Shown in pieces: positions 46,649-55,547 of a DNA stretch of 64,000 bases. Location of the stretch: positions 1 to 64,000 of the forward strand of contig VXNL01000063.1 of NCBI GenBank assembly GCA_009840635.1, in the 5' to 3' direction. The position numbers and the translations under genes were made by a program. The DNA comes from Acidobacteriota bacterium (GTDB lineage Bacteria > Acidobacteriota > Vicinamibacteria > Marinacidobacterales > Marinacidobacteraceae). Under the pieces are notes generated by a model, which saw only the letters and a program-made list of their open reading frames with translations, was not told the origin of the DNA and searched no databases. Positions within the stretch are counted from its first letter, which is position 1, and each line of letters opens with the position of its first letter.

Positions 46649-46951
46649 ATGCGACCAGAACGCGCACACCCGAGGCTCGCCCGGCGCAGCCTTGGCTGGA
46701 GCGCCTGGATCGCTCTCCTGGTGTTGGTGGTGGCCAGCGCCGCCGCCGCGGAGGTCTTCTGTCACGAAGAGCACTCCGTCGATGAGCACTGCGCGGTCTG
46801 CCAGACTCCACACCAGCCTGCCACCGAGCTCTCCGGCTCGTTGCAGATCGGATCCGCCGATGCTGCGGATCCAATGGAACAGGCGCGCGAAGTCGTTCGG
46901 GTCCCGTCCCGGCTCTACCTTCGTCAGCCCGCCCGCGCTCCTCCCGCGTAG
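46649..46951 (+). CDS. Small exported Cys/His protein before the zinc-type receptor
   Basis: A 100-residue protein from the ATG at 46649: one hydrophobic segment (SAWIALLVLVVASAAAAEV) acting as signal peptide or anchor, then 'CHEEHSVDEHCAVCQTPH', a compact Cys/His cluster with a CxxC that could bind metal. It precedes a His-rich TonB receptor gene by 205 nt on the same strand. Similar small exported proteins near metal receptors are known (DUF2946-like); the specific function is unknown. Confidence 0.6.
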   Translation: MRPERAHPRLARRSLGWSAWIALLVLVVASAAAAEVFCHEEHSVDEHCAVCQTPHQPATELSGSLQIGSADAADPMEQAREVVRVPSRLYLRQPARAPPA

Positions 46952-47156
46952 TTCCGAGAAAACGCCGTGCTCGTCCGCCGCCAAGCGGCGGGCGTCGGGC
47001 CGGCGCGCGCCAGCGGTCGCCTGACCGGGCGCGTCCCCCCGCGGCCACCGCGTTCCCCGACCCCATTCGGGACGCCCTCAGAACGAGGTTCGCCGCGGTA
47101 CGCACGGCATCTGCCGGAACCGCCTTGCCGAGGGCAGGCAATCGGGAGGACAAACC

Positions 47157-49601
47157 ATGTACCGATCCAAATTCACTTCTTTTCTGACTTGTTTCCTGGC
47201 AGCCGGCCTGCTGGCGGCCTTCGCGACTGCGCCGGTGGCGGCGCAGGAGACCGGCGCGGTTCGCGGCACCGTGACTCTTGAGGAGTACGGCCCCGTTCAC
47301 GGCGCGGTCGTCCTCTTCGTGGGCACGGGCAAATTCGCGTTGACCGACGGACAGGGAAGGTTCGCGATCGCCGGCGTGCCGGCCGGCTCCTACGACGTCC
47401 TCGCGCAGCGCGAGCTCCTCACCGCGGGACGGCAGACGGTCACCGTCCTTCCGGGCGGGACGGCGACGGTGGACTTCGAACTCAGTCTCTCACCCGTTCG
47501 CGAGGACGTGACGGTGACCGCCTCGGTGGACGGCACCGAAACCGCGCTCGAGGCATTCAACGCGGTCACCACCATGGACTCGTTCGATATCGCCAAGGAG
47601 TCGGCCACGAATCTCGCCGACGCCCTGCGGAACGAGCCCGGCATCGCGGTGCGCGGCTTCGGTCCCGGAGCGAACCGGCCGATCATCCGCGGCTTCGACG
47701 GCGACCGGGTCATGATCCTGGAGGACGGCGTCCGCACCGGAGACCTATCGAGCGAGTCCGGCGACCATGGCGTCGCCATCGACCCCAACGGCGTGGAACG
47801 CGTCGAGATCGTCCGCGGGCCGGCGACATTGCTGTACGGCTCGAACGCGGTCGGCGGGCTCGTCAACGTGATCACGCCCCAGGAGAGCTACCGCGCATCG
47901 CCGCCGGAAGGCACGCGGGCGCTGCTGAGCGCCGACCTGGGGAGCCCGAACGCGCAGGCGGGCGGGAACATCAGCGTGCAGCACGCGCAGCAGAACGGAG
48001 TCCACTACTGGGCCTCCGGCAGCACGCGGCGGACGGAGGACTACGACACGCCCGCGGGGGTCGTCGAGAACTCCGCGACCGAGGCGACCCACGCGCAGGC
48101 CGGGCTGGGCTGGACCGGCGACCGGTTCTTCACCAGCGCCGGCGTCACGGTGAACGACGGCCGCTACGGAGTCCCGATCGTCGGCGAGTTCCACGTGCAC
48201 CACGATGACCACGGAGACGAACACGGCGCACACGAAGACGAACATGACGGCGAGCACGAGGGCGAGCACGAGGAGGAAGCCCATGGCGATACCGATATCG
48301 CTCTCGACTGGCAGCGTCGCGCCGGGCGCTTCGACTTCGGACTCAGGGACCTCGACAACAGCGTCATCGAGGGAGGACGGCTCAGCCTGAGCCTCGTGGA
48401 CTGGGGACATGACGAGCTGGAGACCGAAGCCGGGCAGGAGCGCGTCGGTACGCGCTACGACAACCGGGTCTACATCCTCCGGGCCGACGTGGACCAGCGG
48501 CAGACGGATCGTCTGTCGGGGAGATTCGGCGCCTGGGCGCAGGTGCGGGACTTCGAGGCGGCCGGGGCCGAGGCGCTGGCGCCGCGGACCGACCTGAGTT
48601 CCTTCGCGGCCTTCGCCTACGAAGAACTGACCTTCGGGCGGTTTCGAGTGCAGTTCGGCGCCCGGATCGACCGCGATGACTACGCCGTGGCGGCGCGCAG
48701 CGGTGGAGCCGGGCACGAAGAGGAGCACGGGCACGAAGAGGAGCACGGGCACGAGGAACACGGGCACGAGGAGCATGGACACGAGGAGCACGGGCACGAG
48801 GAGGAAGCGCCTCGGCCCGAGGCGCCCGACGTGCGCGACCGCAGCTTCGCGGGTCTCTCGGCGTCGGTCGGAGTCCACGCGGATCTCGGCGCCGGGAACG
48901 CGCTGGTGGCCAACCTGACGCGCTCCCACCGCGCCCCGGCCATCGAGGAGCTGTACAACTTCGGCGCCCACGCCGGCACGTTCTCCTTCGACATCGGCAA
49001 CCCGGACCTCGACGCCGAGTCCACCATCGGACTGGACGTGAGCCTGCGGCACCGGGGAGTCCGCACCCGTGGCGACCTGAACTTCTTCACGTACGAGATC
49101 GACAACTTCATCTTCGGCAGCCGCAGGGATGCGGTCATCGACAACCTGCCGGTGTTCGACATCCTGCAGGGCGACAGCCGCTTCGCCGGATTCGACGCCG
49201 AGGCCGGCGCCCGACTCGCCGGACGGACCTGGTTGACCCTCGGCATCGGGTACGTGGACGCGCGGCTGACAGCGAACGATGAAGCGCTGCCGCGGATTCC
49301 GCCCCTCAGAGGCTCGGTGAAACTCGACATCCCCTACGGCGGGTTCACGCTGAGCCCGCAGGTGGAGTTTGCGGGACGGCAGACCGACGTGTTCCGGGGC
49401 GAGACCGAAACCGACGGCTATGCCGTCGTCAACGTGCGCGGCTCGTACGTCTGGCCGCGGCAGCACCTGTCCCACATCCTGTCGTTCTCGGGCTACAACC
49501 TCACGAACGAGCTGTATCGCAACCACACGTCGTACATCAAGGACCGGGCTCCCGAGATGGGTCGCGGGTTCCGGCTGAGCTACGCGGTGCGGTTCCACTA
49601 G
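47157..49601 (+). CDS. ZnuD-like TonB-dependent receptor with histidine-rich loops
   Basis: An 814-residue receptor. A strong SD (GGGAGG, 7 nt before ATG) and a signal peptide ending in APVAAQ open it. A carboxypeptidase-regulatory-like domain (about 30-115) leads to a plug ('NLADALRNEPGIAVRGFGPG', 'PIIRGFDGDRVMILEDG', 'RGPATLLYGSNAVGGLVNVI') and a beta-barrel ending in SYAVRFH. Two His/Glu/Asp-rich loops, at about 48196-48290 (HVHHDDHGDEHGAHEDEHD) and 48712-48806 (HGHEEHGHEE repeats), are the hallmark of ZnuD-type zinc receptors, although nickel or cobalt cannot be excluded. Two ABC-2 permease genes follow. Confidence 0.88.
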   Translation: MYRSKFTSFLTCFLAAGLLAAFATAPVAAQETGAVRGTVTLEEYGPVHGAVVLFVGTGKFALTDGQGRFAIAGVPAGSYDVLAQRELLTAGRQTVTVLPGGTATVDFELSLSPVREDVTVTASVDGTETALEAFNAVTTMDSFDIAKESATNLADALRNEPGIAVRGFGPGANRPIIRGFDGDRVMILEDGVRTGDLSSESGDHGVAIDPNGVERVEIVRGPATLLYGSNAVGGLVNVITPQESYRASPPEGTRALLSADLGSPNAQAGGNISVQHAQQNGVHYWASGSTRRTEDYDTPAGVVENSATEATHAQAGLGWTGDRFFTSAGVTVNDGRYGVPIVGEFHVHHDDHGDEHGAHEDEHDGEHEGEHEEEAHGDTDIALDWQRRAGRFDFGLRDLDNSVIEGGRLSLSLVDWGHDELETEAGQERVGTRYDNRVYILRADVDQRQTDRLSGRFGAWAQVRDFEAAGAEALAPRTDLSSFAAFAYEELTFGRFRVQFGARIDRDDYAVAARSGGAGHEEEHGHEEEHGHEEHGHEEHGHEEHGHEEEAPRPEAPDVRDRSFAGLSASVGVHADLGAGNALVANLTRSHRAPAIEELYNFGAHAGTFSFDIGNPDLDAESTIGLDVSLRHRGVRTRGDLNFFTYEIDNFIFGSRRDAVIDNLPVFDILQGDSRFAGFDAEAGARLAGRTWLTLGIGYVDARLTANDEALPRIPPLRGSVKLDIPYGGFTLSPQVEFAGRQTDVFRGETETDGYAVVNVRGSYVWPRQHLSHILSFSGYNLTNELYRNHTSYIKDRAPEMGRGFRLSYAVRFH
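48712..48806 (+). repeat. In-frame HGHEE-coding tandem repeat
   Basis: About six imperfect 15-18-nt units (GGGCACGAGGAGCACGGG-like) encode alternating HGHEE and EHGHEE in a predicted surface loop of the zinc-type receptor. Such tracts vary in length by slippage. Confidence 0.7.
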
Positions 49602-49777
49602 GGCTCGCCGACGCAGGACGGTGACGGAGCACCTGGAACGCCGCCGGCGCCAGCACGGCTGTTGGAACGACGCTACCGCCTTTGTCTCCTCGGCCACGCG
49701 AGTAATACTCCGCGCCACCCTGGCTGGCGGTAACCAACACGACGGTTCCGCCCTCGTCGGACCGAAAGAGAAGACCG

Positions 49778-51238
49778 ATGCGTAACTTGCCGGAAAGCCT
49801 CCGCAACACCCTGCTCATCGCACGACGGCAGTTCGGAGCGATTCGCCAGGACGGGACCGTCCTCTTCCTGTTGGGGCTCGTGGTCGCCCTGGGTCTGGTC
49901 GCGGTGCTGGGCGCCCGGCATCACGAAACGAACGAGGCCGGGCAGCGCGCCCGTTACCAGGGGATCGTCGATCAGCAGTGGGTGGACCAGCCCGAACGCC
50001 ATCCGCACCGGGTCATCCACTACGGATTCCTCGTCTTTCGCGACCAGGCGCCGCTCGAGTTTGTCGATCCCGGGATCAGCGACTACACGGGAACCTCGAT
50101 CTTCCTGGAGGGCCATCGCCAGAACACGGCCAACTTCGGCGAGGCCCGTCATTCCACGGGCACGTCGCGCTTCGGACGCCTCACCCCGGCGAGCGTGCTC
50201 GCGCTGCTGCTGCCGCTCCTGGTGGTGGTGGCCGGTTTCGCGGCGGTGAGCGCCGAGCGAGAAGGCGGAACCCTCGGCGTTCTGCTGACGCAGGGGGCGA
50301 CCCCCGCCCAGATCCTCGCGGGCAAGGTCCTCGCCACGGGAGCAGTGGGGGCGCTGGCCACCCTTCCGGTCGCACTGGCTGTCGCCGTCACGGCCGGGCC
50401 GGGGCTGGACAGCGCCGCTTCCGCCATGCGACTGGGCACCCTGGCCGCCATCTACGGCATCTATCTCGCGGGCTGGGTGCTCGTGACGGTGCTGGTCTCG
50501 GCCGTCCGGACCTCTTCGCGGAGCGCTCTGGCGCAACTGCTCGCGCTGTGGGTGGTGATCTGCGTCGCCGCCCCCCGCGTGGCGGCCTCCGTCGCCGGGG
50601 CGCTCTACCCGCTCCCCTCGCGCGCCGAGCTCACCGCCCAGGTCGAGGCGGCGCTGAACGAGGTCGGAGACAGCCACCGCCCCGACGATCCCTTCTTCCG
50701 CTCGCTCCGGGAGGAGTACCTGGAGCGCTACCAGGTCGACGCCGTCGAGGACCTTCCAGTGAACTGGAGGGGAGTGCTCAGCCGGGAATCGGAATCACTC
50801 ACCAGCCGGGTCTTCGAGGACCACCGGCAGGAGTTGGTCGAGGGCCACCTTCGCCAGAACGGGGTCATGGCATGGGCCGGACTCCTCTCCCCTTACCTGG
50901 CGGCGCGGGACCTGTCGATGGGCATCGCCGGTAGCGGCCCGGAGGCGATGGAAGCATTCCTGGCTCAGGCCGAGGCGCACCGCTACACGATCATTCAGCG
51001 TCTCAACGAACTGCACATCCACGAGATCCGGAACGAGAACGACCGGGCACAACGGCTGGCGCGCGAACACTGGGGGCAGTTCCCCGTCTTCGGGACCGAG
51101 CCGCCACCCCTCGATGGAATGCTGGCGAATCGCCCGCTCTCGCTGGCCGCGCTCGGGCTGTGGATTGGCCTGCCGCTGACCGGACTCGGGTTGGCGCGGA
51201 GACGGCTGGCGCTGATCGGAACGGAGCGGTCCTCGTGA
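49778..51238 (+). CDS. ABC-2-type permease, DUF3526 (first)
   Basis: A 486-residue inner-membrane protein: TM1 'TVLFLLGLVVALGLVAVLGA', a long extracytoplasmic loop, then the helices 'LALLLPLLVVVAGFAAVSAEREGGTLGVLL' characteristic of ABC-2 permeases, more helices, a second large loop (about 285-440) and a C-terminal helix. It belongs with the DUF3526 permeases. The next gene overlaps by 4 nt. No ABC ATPase gene is adjacent. Confidence 0.82.
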   Translation: MRNLPESLRNTLLIARRQFGAIRQDGTVLFLLGLVVALGLVAVLGARHHETNEAGQRARYQGIVDQQWVDQPERHPHRVIHYGFLVFRDQAPLEFVDPGISDYTGTSIFLEGHRQNTANFGEARHSTGTSRFGRLTPASVLALLLPLLVVVAGFAAVSAEREGGTLGVLLTQGATPAQILAGKVLATGAVGALATLPVALAVAVTAGPGLDSAASAMRLGTLAAIYGIYLAGWVLVTVLVSAVRTSSRSALAQLLALWVVICVAAPRVAASVAGALYPLPSRAELTAQVEAALNEVGDSHRPDDPFFRSLREEYLERYQVDAVEDLPVNWRGVLSRESESLTSRVFEDHRQELVEGHLRQNGVMAWAGLLSPYLAARDLSMGIAGSGPEAMEAFLAQAEAHRYTIIQRLNELHIHEIRNENDRAQRLAREHWGQFPVFGTEPPPLDGMLANRPLSLAALGLWIGLPLTGLGLARRRLALIGTERSS

Positions 51239-52602
51239 GGGCCTGGGCGCGGCTGCTGGCGCTCGACCTGCGGCGGCTGACCCGGTCGGCCGGAACCGCG
51301 GCCGCGATCATCCTCCTGCTCGTGCTGGGCGTTTACGTGGCGTGGCGCGCCGGGCGGAACGTGGAAGCCGCCCAGACTTCGTCGACCGCGGCGGAAACCG
51401 CCTACGACGACCAGTTGGACTTTCTGCTCTCGGTCTATCCGCCGGCCACCGACGCGGGGGAGGTGCTCTACTACCTGGCCTTTCCCGCTCCGCAGCCCCC
51501 GCTCGCAGTTTCCTCGCTGGCTCGGGGCCGGGCCGCGGTGGAGACCGAGAGCCTCCGGATCCGCCTCCTGGCGCTCGAAGGACAGCTCTACGAGCACGAG
51601 ACCGTGAATCCGCGACTTGCCGCAGCGGGCTATCTGGACCTTGCCTTCCTGCTCATCGCGCTCCTTCCGCTCTTCATCATCGCGGTCAGCTACGACCTGG
51701 TCTCCGGCGAACGGGAGGGCGGCACCTGGAACCTGGTCCGCCTGTTCGCACCGCCTCGGCGACTGCTGGTCGCAAAGCTTGCCTCGCGCGCAGTTCTCGT
51801 CGGCGCGGTCGCGGCGGTGGTGATGGCGGCCGGGGCGCTGATGGCGGGCGTCGGGCTGGATGGCCGGGCCGGCTGGATGTTCGCGCTCGTCGCGCTGCAC
51901 ACGGTCTTCTGGTTCGCCCTCTGCCTCGGCGTCGCGATGGGAAATCGGTCATCGACCGCCAATGCCATGATCCTCGCGGGAATCTGGGTCGTCCTGACGA
52001 TTCTGGCCCCGGCGGCCCTGAGTCTCGCCAACTCGGTTCTGCACCCCGTTCCGGAAGCGCTGGAACTGACGGTGCAGCAACGCCAGGGTTACCACGAGGC
52101 CTGGGACCTGCCGCCCAGCGCGACGATGGCGTCTTTCTACCGGGATTACCCGGAGTGGAGCGACCAGGAGGTTCCCGAAGACGTGTTCACGTGGGGCTGG
52201 TACTACGCCATGAACCACCGGGGCGACCAGGCCGCCCGCGACGCCTCCCGGGCCTACCGCGAGGTGCTGCGCCAGCGGGACGCGTGGGCTCGCCGGTGGT
52301 CCGTGTTCGCGCCACCCCTCGCAACCCAGCTCGCGCTCGACCGCCTCGCCCGGACCGACCTGATGGCCCAGCTCGACTACCAGGACGCCGTGCGCCGATT
52401 CCACGAACGCCTCAAGGACCACTTCTTCCCGCACTTCTTTGCCACCACGCCGATCGACGCGGTGGTCTGGGACGACGTACCCACCTTCGAGCCTGCGGCC
52501 CCTGCGGATAGCGCGGCCCGCGCCGGGTTCCCGGCCGCGATCGTCCTGATCCTGGGTTCCGGGTTGGCCCTGGGGGTGGGGGCGCGGCGGGCCCGGCCCT
52601 AG
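51235..52602 (+). CDS. ABC-2-type permease, DUF3526 (second)
   Basis: A 455-residue partner permease starting at GTG 51235 inside the previous stop (GTGA). It has the same layout: TM1 'AAAIILLLVLGVYVAW', a large loop, then 'LLIALLPLFIIAVSYDLVSGEREGGTWNLV', more helices, and a loop and TM at the end. Probably forms a heterodimer with the upstream permease. Its TAG stop codon (52600-52602) is the first three bases of the fold-back repeat, so the C-terminus (GARRARP) may have been set by insertion of the element. Confidence 0.82.
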   Translation: MRAWARLLALDLRRLTRSAGTAAAIILLLVLGVYVAWRAGRNVEAAQTSSTAAETAYDDQLDFLLSVYPPATDAGEVLYYLAFPAPQPPLAVSSLARGRAAVETESLRIRLLALEGQLYEHETVNPRLAAAGYLDLAFLLIALLPLFIIAVSYDLVSGEREGGTWNLVRLFAPPRRLLVAKLASRAVLVGAVAAVVMAAGALMAGVGLDGRAGWMFALVALHTVFWFALCLGVAMGNRSSTANAMILAGIWVVLTILAPAALSLANSVLHPVPEALELTVQQRQGYHEAWDLPPSATMASFYRDYPEWSDQEVPEDVFTWGWYYAMNHRGDQAARDASRAYREVLRQRDAWARRWSVFAPPLATQLALDRLARTDLMAQLDYQDAVRRFHERLKDHFFPHFFATTPIDAVVWDDVPTFEPAAPADSAARAGFPAAIVLILGSGLALGVGARRARP

Positions 52603-52802
52603 CAGCCTGCGGCAAACCCCACGCGGCCCAGTTCTCCCGGTGGGGGCTCGACGGGCGATGCATCCCGGCTGAACCGCGCCTCTCCGAGGCGCTCTGCGTT
52701 GCGTTTCGGTCGGAATACACCCGGTATTCCTCCCTCACGCGCCTTGTCAGCCGGGCGCCTCACCCCTCTCGGCGCTCACGTGGGTTTCACCACAGGCTGC
52801 TA
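52600..52802. mobile_element. Complete MITE-like fold-back element
   Basis: A non-coding element of about 203 bp with 24-bp imperfect terminal inverted repeats: the left begins TAGCAGCCTGCGGCAAACCC (52600-), the right ends GGGTTTCACCACAGGCTGCTA read to 52802. Nested inverted pairs lie inside: CCCGGCTGA (52664-52672) with TCAGCCGGG (52747-52755), and GGAATAC (52712-52718) with GTATTCC (52724-52730), so the whole element can fold on itself. There is no open frame for a transposase. Partial copies occur elsewhere in this window. Confidence 0.72.
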
Positions 52803-52863
52803 GCAGCCTGCGGCAAACCCCCGCGGCCCGTTCCCGGCGCACACGGGGTTTCAGCACAGCCTG
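52801..52863. repeat. Short tandem copy of the fold-back repeat
   Basis: Directly abuts the complete element: TAGCAGCCTGCGGCAAACCC (52801-52820), then a short centre and CGGGGTTTCAGCACAGCCTG (52844-52863), the inverted partner. It looks like an internally deleted copy with both ends kept. The D-aminoacylase gene starts 58 nt later. Confidence 0.6.
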
Positions 52864-52921
52864 TCGAGGCGGGCACATTCCCTCCGCTACGATGGACAAC
52901 CCACGCTGGCGGAGGAAAGCC

Positions 52922-54637
52922 ATGAAGAGAGTCTCCGGAATTGCGCTCCTTGCGGCCGTGGCCGGCCTCGTTCCCGCGCTCGCGGCCCCGCAGCCCGCCT
53001 ACGACCTGCTGCTCGTCGGAGGGATGGTGTTCGACGGGAGCGGCAACCCCGCCATCCGGGCGGACATCGGCATTCGCGGCGACGAGGTGGTCGCGGTGGG
53101 CAGGCTCGCGGGAAAGGAGGGACACGAGGCGGCCCGTACGATCGACGTGAGCGGACTCCATGTGTCCCCCGGCTGGGTGGACCTCCACTCCCACGCCGAC
53201 CGGTCGCTCGTCGGCGACGACATGGAGGAGCGGAAGGCGCTGAACCTGGTCGCCCAGGGAATCACCACCGTCGTGATGGGCGCCGACGGCCGGAACCCGA
53301 TCTGGCCGATCCGCGACGAGATCTCCGCCTACGAGGGCCGCGGAACGGGACTCAACGTGGTGCCGGTGGTAGGGCACTCGACCGTGCGCCTGCAGGTCAT
53401 GGGCGCGGACCACGAGCGGCCCGCCACCGACGAAGAGGTGGCCCGGATGACGGAGCTGGTCCGCGAGGGGATGGAGGACGGCGCCTGGGGTCTCGGGGCG
53501 GGCCCGGAGTACCGCCCGGCGCGCTTCTCGGAGACCGAGGAGATCATCGCGCTCGCCCACGTGGTCGCGGAGTACGACGGTTTCTACTACTCGCACCAGC
53601 GCAGTCAGTCGCCGATGCCGCGCTGGCAGGTGCCGAGCATCGTGGACGGGCCGACCCTGACCGGCACCGACGGCATGGCCGAGACCATCCGGATCGGACG
53701 CGAGACCGGAATCCGCGTGGTCGGAACCCACATCAAGGCGAAGGGGCCGTCGAGCTGGGGTCACTCGGCGAAGGACGTGCAGGCGATCAACCTCGCGCGG
53801 GCGCAGGGGGTCCAGGTCTTCCTGGACCAGTACCCCTTCGAGACCTTCGGCGGCGGACCGATCGGGGTGATCCCCGTGTGGGGCTTCGCGCCGCCGGGGA
53901 CCGACCGTTCCGGAGGACTCGACGACCCGAAGTGGCGGCGGACACCCGGGCTCCTGAGCCTCGCGAACCTGGAGGCGAACCTCGCCGACGAAGCCATCCG
54001 CGCCGAGTTGATGATGGACCTCGAGCAGCAGATCGACCTGTTCGGAGGCCCCGACCGCCTGATCGTCGTGCTCTTCCCGGAGGATCCCTCGCTCGTCGGG
54101 AAGACCGTGGCCACGGTCGCGGCGGACAGCGGCCGGAGCGTCGCCGAGACGCTGATCGACTTCGCCCGCACCGGGAACGACGAACTGCTCCACGGGGTGC
54201 TGATCCGGCCGATCGCCGGGGACCGGTTCGATGTGGAGATGTACATGGCGCAGGACTACACGGCGACCTCGACGGATGCCGGCATCGCGCTTGAAGCGAC
54301 CCCTGGGCGGCATCCCCGCTTCTGGGGGAGCTACACCCGCAAGATCGCCCACTACACGCGGGACCGCGGGCTCATCACCCTGCCCTTCATGGTCCGCTCT
54401 TCGACGAGTCTGCCGGCCGCCATCGTGGGCATGACGGACCGCGGCTGCCTGCGGGTCGGCTGCAAGGCCGACATCGTCGCCTTTGACTACGACCGGGTGG
54501 AGGACAACGCGACCATCATGGACCCCGACGGTCCGGTGGTCGGGATGCCCTGGGTGCTGGTCAACGGTCATATCGCGATCGAGGACGGCCGGTCCACCGG
54601 GGCGCTGGCGGGGGTAGTCATCAAGCGCGCCGGGTAG
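52922..54637 (+). CDS. D-aminoacylase-type amidohydrolase (exported)
   Basis: A 571-residue amidohydrolase of the N-acyl-D-amino-acid deacylase branch. The start at 52922 has GGAGG 7 nt upstream and a signal peptide (IALLAAVAGLVPALAA). Metal-site and barrel motifs: DLHSHAD, YYSHQRSQ, VVGTHIKAKG, then 'CLRVGCKADIVAFDYDRV' near the end. Expected to remove acyl groups from D-amino acids or related compounds, consistent with turnover of peptidoglycan or peptides in the periplasm. Confidence 0.88.
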   Translation: MKRVSGIALLAAVAGLVPALAAPQPAYDLLLVGGMVFDGSGNPAIRADIGIRGDEVVAVGRLAGKEGHEAARTIDVSGLHVSPGWVDLHSHADRSLVGDDMEERKALNLVAQGITTVVMGADGRNPIWPIRDEISAYEGRGTGLNVVPVVGHSTVRLQVMGADHERPATDEEVARMTELVREGMEDGAWGLGAGPEYRPARFSETEEIIALAHVVAEYDGFYYSHQRSQSPMPRWQVPSIVDGPTLTGTDGMAETIRIGRETGIRVVGTHIKAKGPSSWGHSAKDVQAINLARAQGVQVFLDQYPFETFGGGPIGVIPVWGFAPPGTDRSGGLDDPKWRRTPGLLSLANLEANLADEAIRAELMMDLEQQIDLFGGPDRLIVVLFPEDPSLVGKTVATVAADSGRSVAETLIDFARTGNDELLHGVLIRPIAGDRFDVEMYMAQDYTATSTDAGIALEATPGRHPRFWGSYTRKIAHYTRDRGLITLPFMVRSSTSLPAAIVGMTDRGCLRVGCKADIVAFDYDRVEDNATIMDPDGPVVGMPWVLVNGHIAIEDGRSTGALAGVVIKRAG

Positions 54638-54697
54638 AGGCCGTTTTTCCGGCCGTCCGACGCCGCGGGACGACTGTTCGTTTGGAGGCCGAGTCCG

Positions 54698-55459
54698 ATG
54701 TCTCCGGACCTCCAGTTCGGCGGCGGGGCGAGCGTCGGCGCGCGACGGCGTCAGGAGGACGCCTGGGAGACGCGGGCACTCCCCCGGGACGAAAACGGCG
54801 TCCGGCTCGTGGCGGTGGTCGCGGACGGTCTGGGCGGGCACCCAGGTGGCGACCAGGCGAGCCGGACTGCTTGTGATGGTTTCCTGGCGGCGTTCCCCGA
54901 CGCTTCCGGTTCTCCCCGCGAACGGCTCCGTGAGGCCCTCCAGTCCGCGAACGCACAGCTTCGGGCGGCGATCGAGGCTTCGCCGGAGCTATGGGGCATG
55001 GGCACCACCCTGGTGGCCGCCTGCTTCCACGCCGGCGGTTGCGATTGGATCAGCGTTGGGGATTCCTTCCTGTTCCACTACCGGAGCGGCCGAATCCGGC
55101 GTGTAAACCCGCTCCACACCGTCGGGGCCGAGCTGGACGAACGGGCGCGGCGCGGCGAGATCACCGAGGCCGAAGCAGCTGCGGATCCGGAACGCCCGCT
55201 CATCACCAGCGTGGTCATGGGGTTGTCTCTCGAGGAAGTGGCCGCGGGCAGCATGCGGCTCGAACCGGACGATCTCGTCATCCTGGCCACCGATGGCGTG
55301 GAGACCCTGGGCGAGGACGGGATCGCGTCCGTGTGCGGCGAACAGAGGGGAGCCGGCGCGGAGGAAGTCGCGACGGCGATCATTCGCCGGATCGAGGAGA
55401 TCGGATCCTGGAATCAGGACAACGCCACGGTGGTGGTGGTCCGGCAGCCACGGCGGTAG
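54698..55459 (+). CDS. PP2C-family Ser/Thr protein phosphatase
   Basis: A 253-residue phosphatase with the PP2C metal-binding motifs: 'RRRQEDAW', 'VVADGLGGHPGGDQAS', 'GMGTTLVAACF', 'WISVGDSFLFHYRSGRIRRV', 'LVILATDGVETL' and the final DNATVVVV. SD GGAGG lies 9 nt before the ATG. It has no N-terminal TM, so it is cytoplasmic. Its usual partner, a PknB-type kinase, is not in the window. Confidence 0.93.
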   Translation: MSPDLQFGGGASVGARRRQEDAWETRALPRDENGVRLVAVVADGLGGHPGGDQASRTACDGFLAAFPDASGSPRERLREALQSANAQLRAAIEASPELWGMGTTLVAACFHAGGCDWISVGDSFLFHYRSGRIRRVNPLHTVGAELDERARRGEITEAEAAADPERPLITSVVMGLSLEEVAAGSMRLEPDDLVILATDGVETLGEDGIASVCGEQRGAGAEEVATAIIRRIEEIGSWNQDNATVVVVRQPRR

Positions 55460-55504
55460 TCGCCGGTCCGGGGCGGGCGGTGATTCCCGGGTCGACTTCG
55501 TGCA

Positions 55505-55547
55505 TGATCAAAGCGGCGCTTGAAAAAAACATGATAATTTGAAACAC
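55505..55547 (+). promoter_or_regulatory. AT-rich promoter of the DUF4143 ATPase, possibly leaderless
   Basis: An unusually AT-rich stretch in GC-rich DNA contains GATAAT (55533-55538), a 5/6 match to a -10 element, ending 9 nt before the ATG at 55548; there is no SD. A -35 is not clear (AAAGCG at the expected place). Confidence 0.4.

Noticed and set aside
48712-48806. Short tandem repeats that could suggest a CRISPR array
   Set aside because: Units are 15-18 nt with no spacers, in frame inside a receptor gene, and encode HGHEE; no cas genes are near.
47745-49718. 657-codon open frame on the minus strand
   Set aside because: Antisense to the zinc-type receptor; its LLVPVLLVS-like repeat is just the complement of the His-rich repeat.
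52787-54841. 684-codon open frame on the minus strand
   Set aside because: Antisense to the D-aminoacylase gene; no SD or domain.
55519-55538. TTGAAA followed by GATAAT as a normal promoter pair
   Set aside because: The spacing is only 7-8 nt, too short for a sigma-70 promoter; only the -10 was kept.
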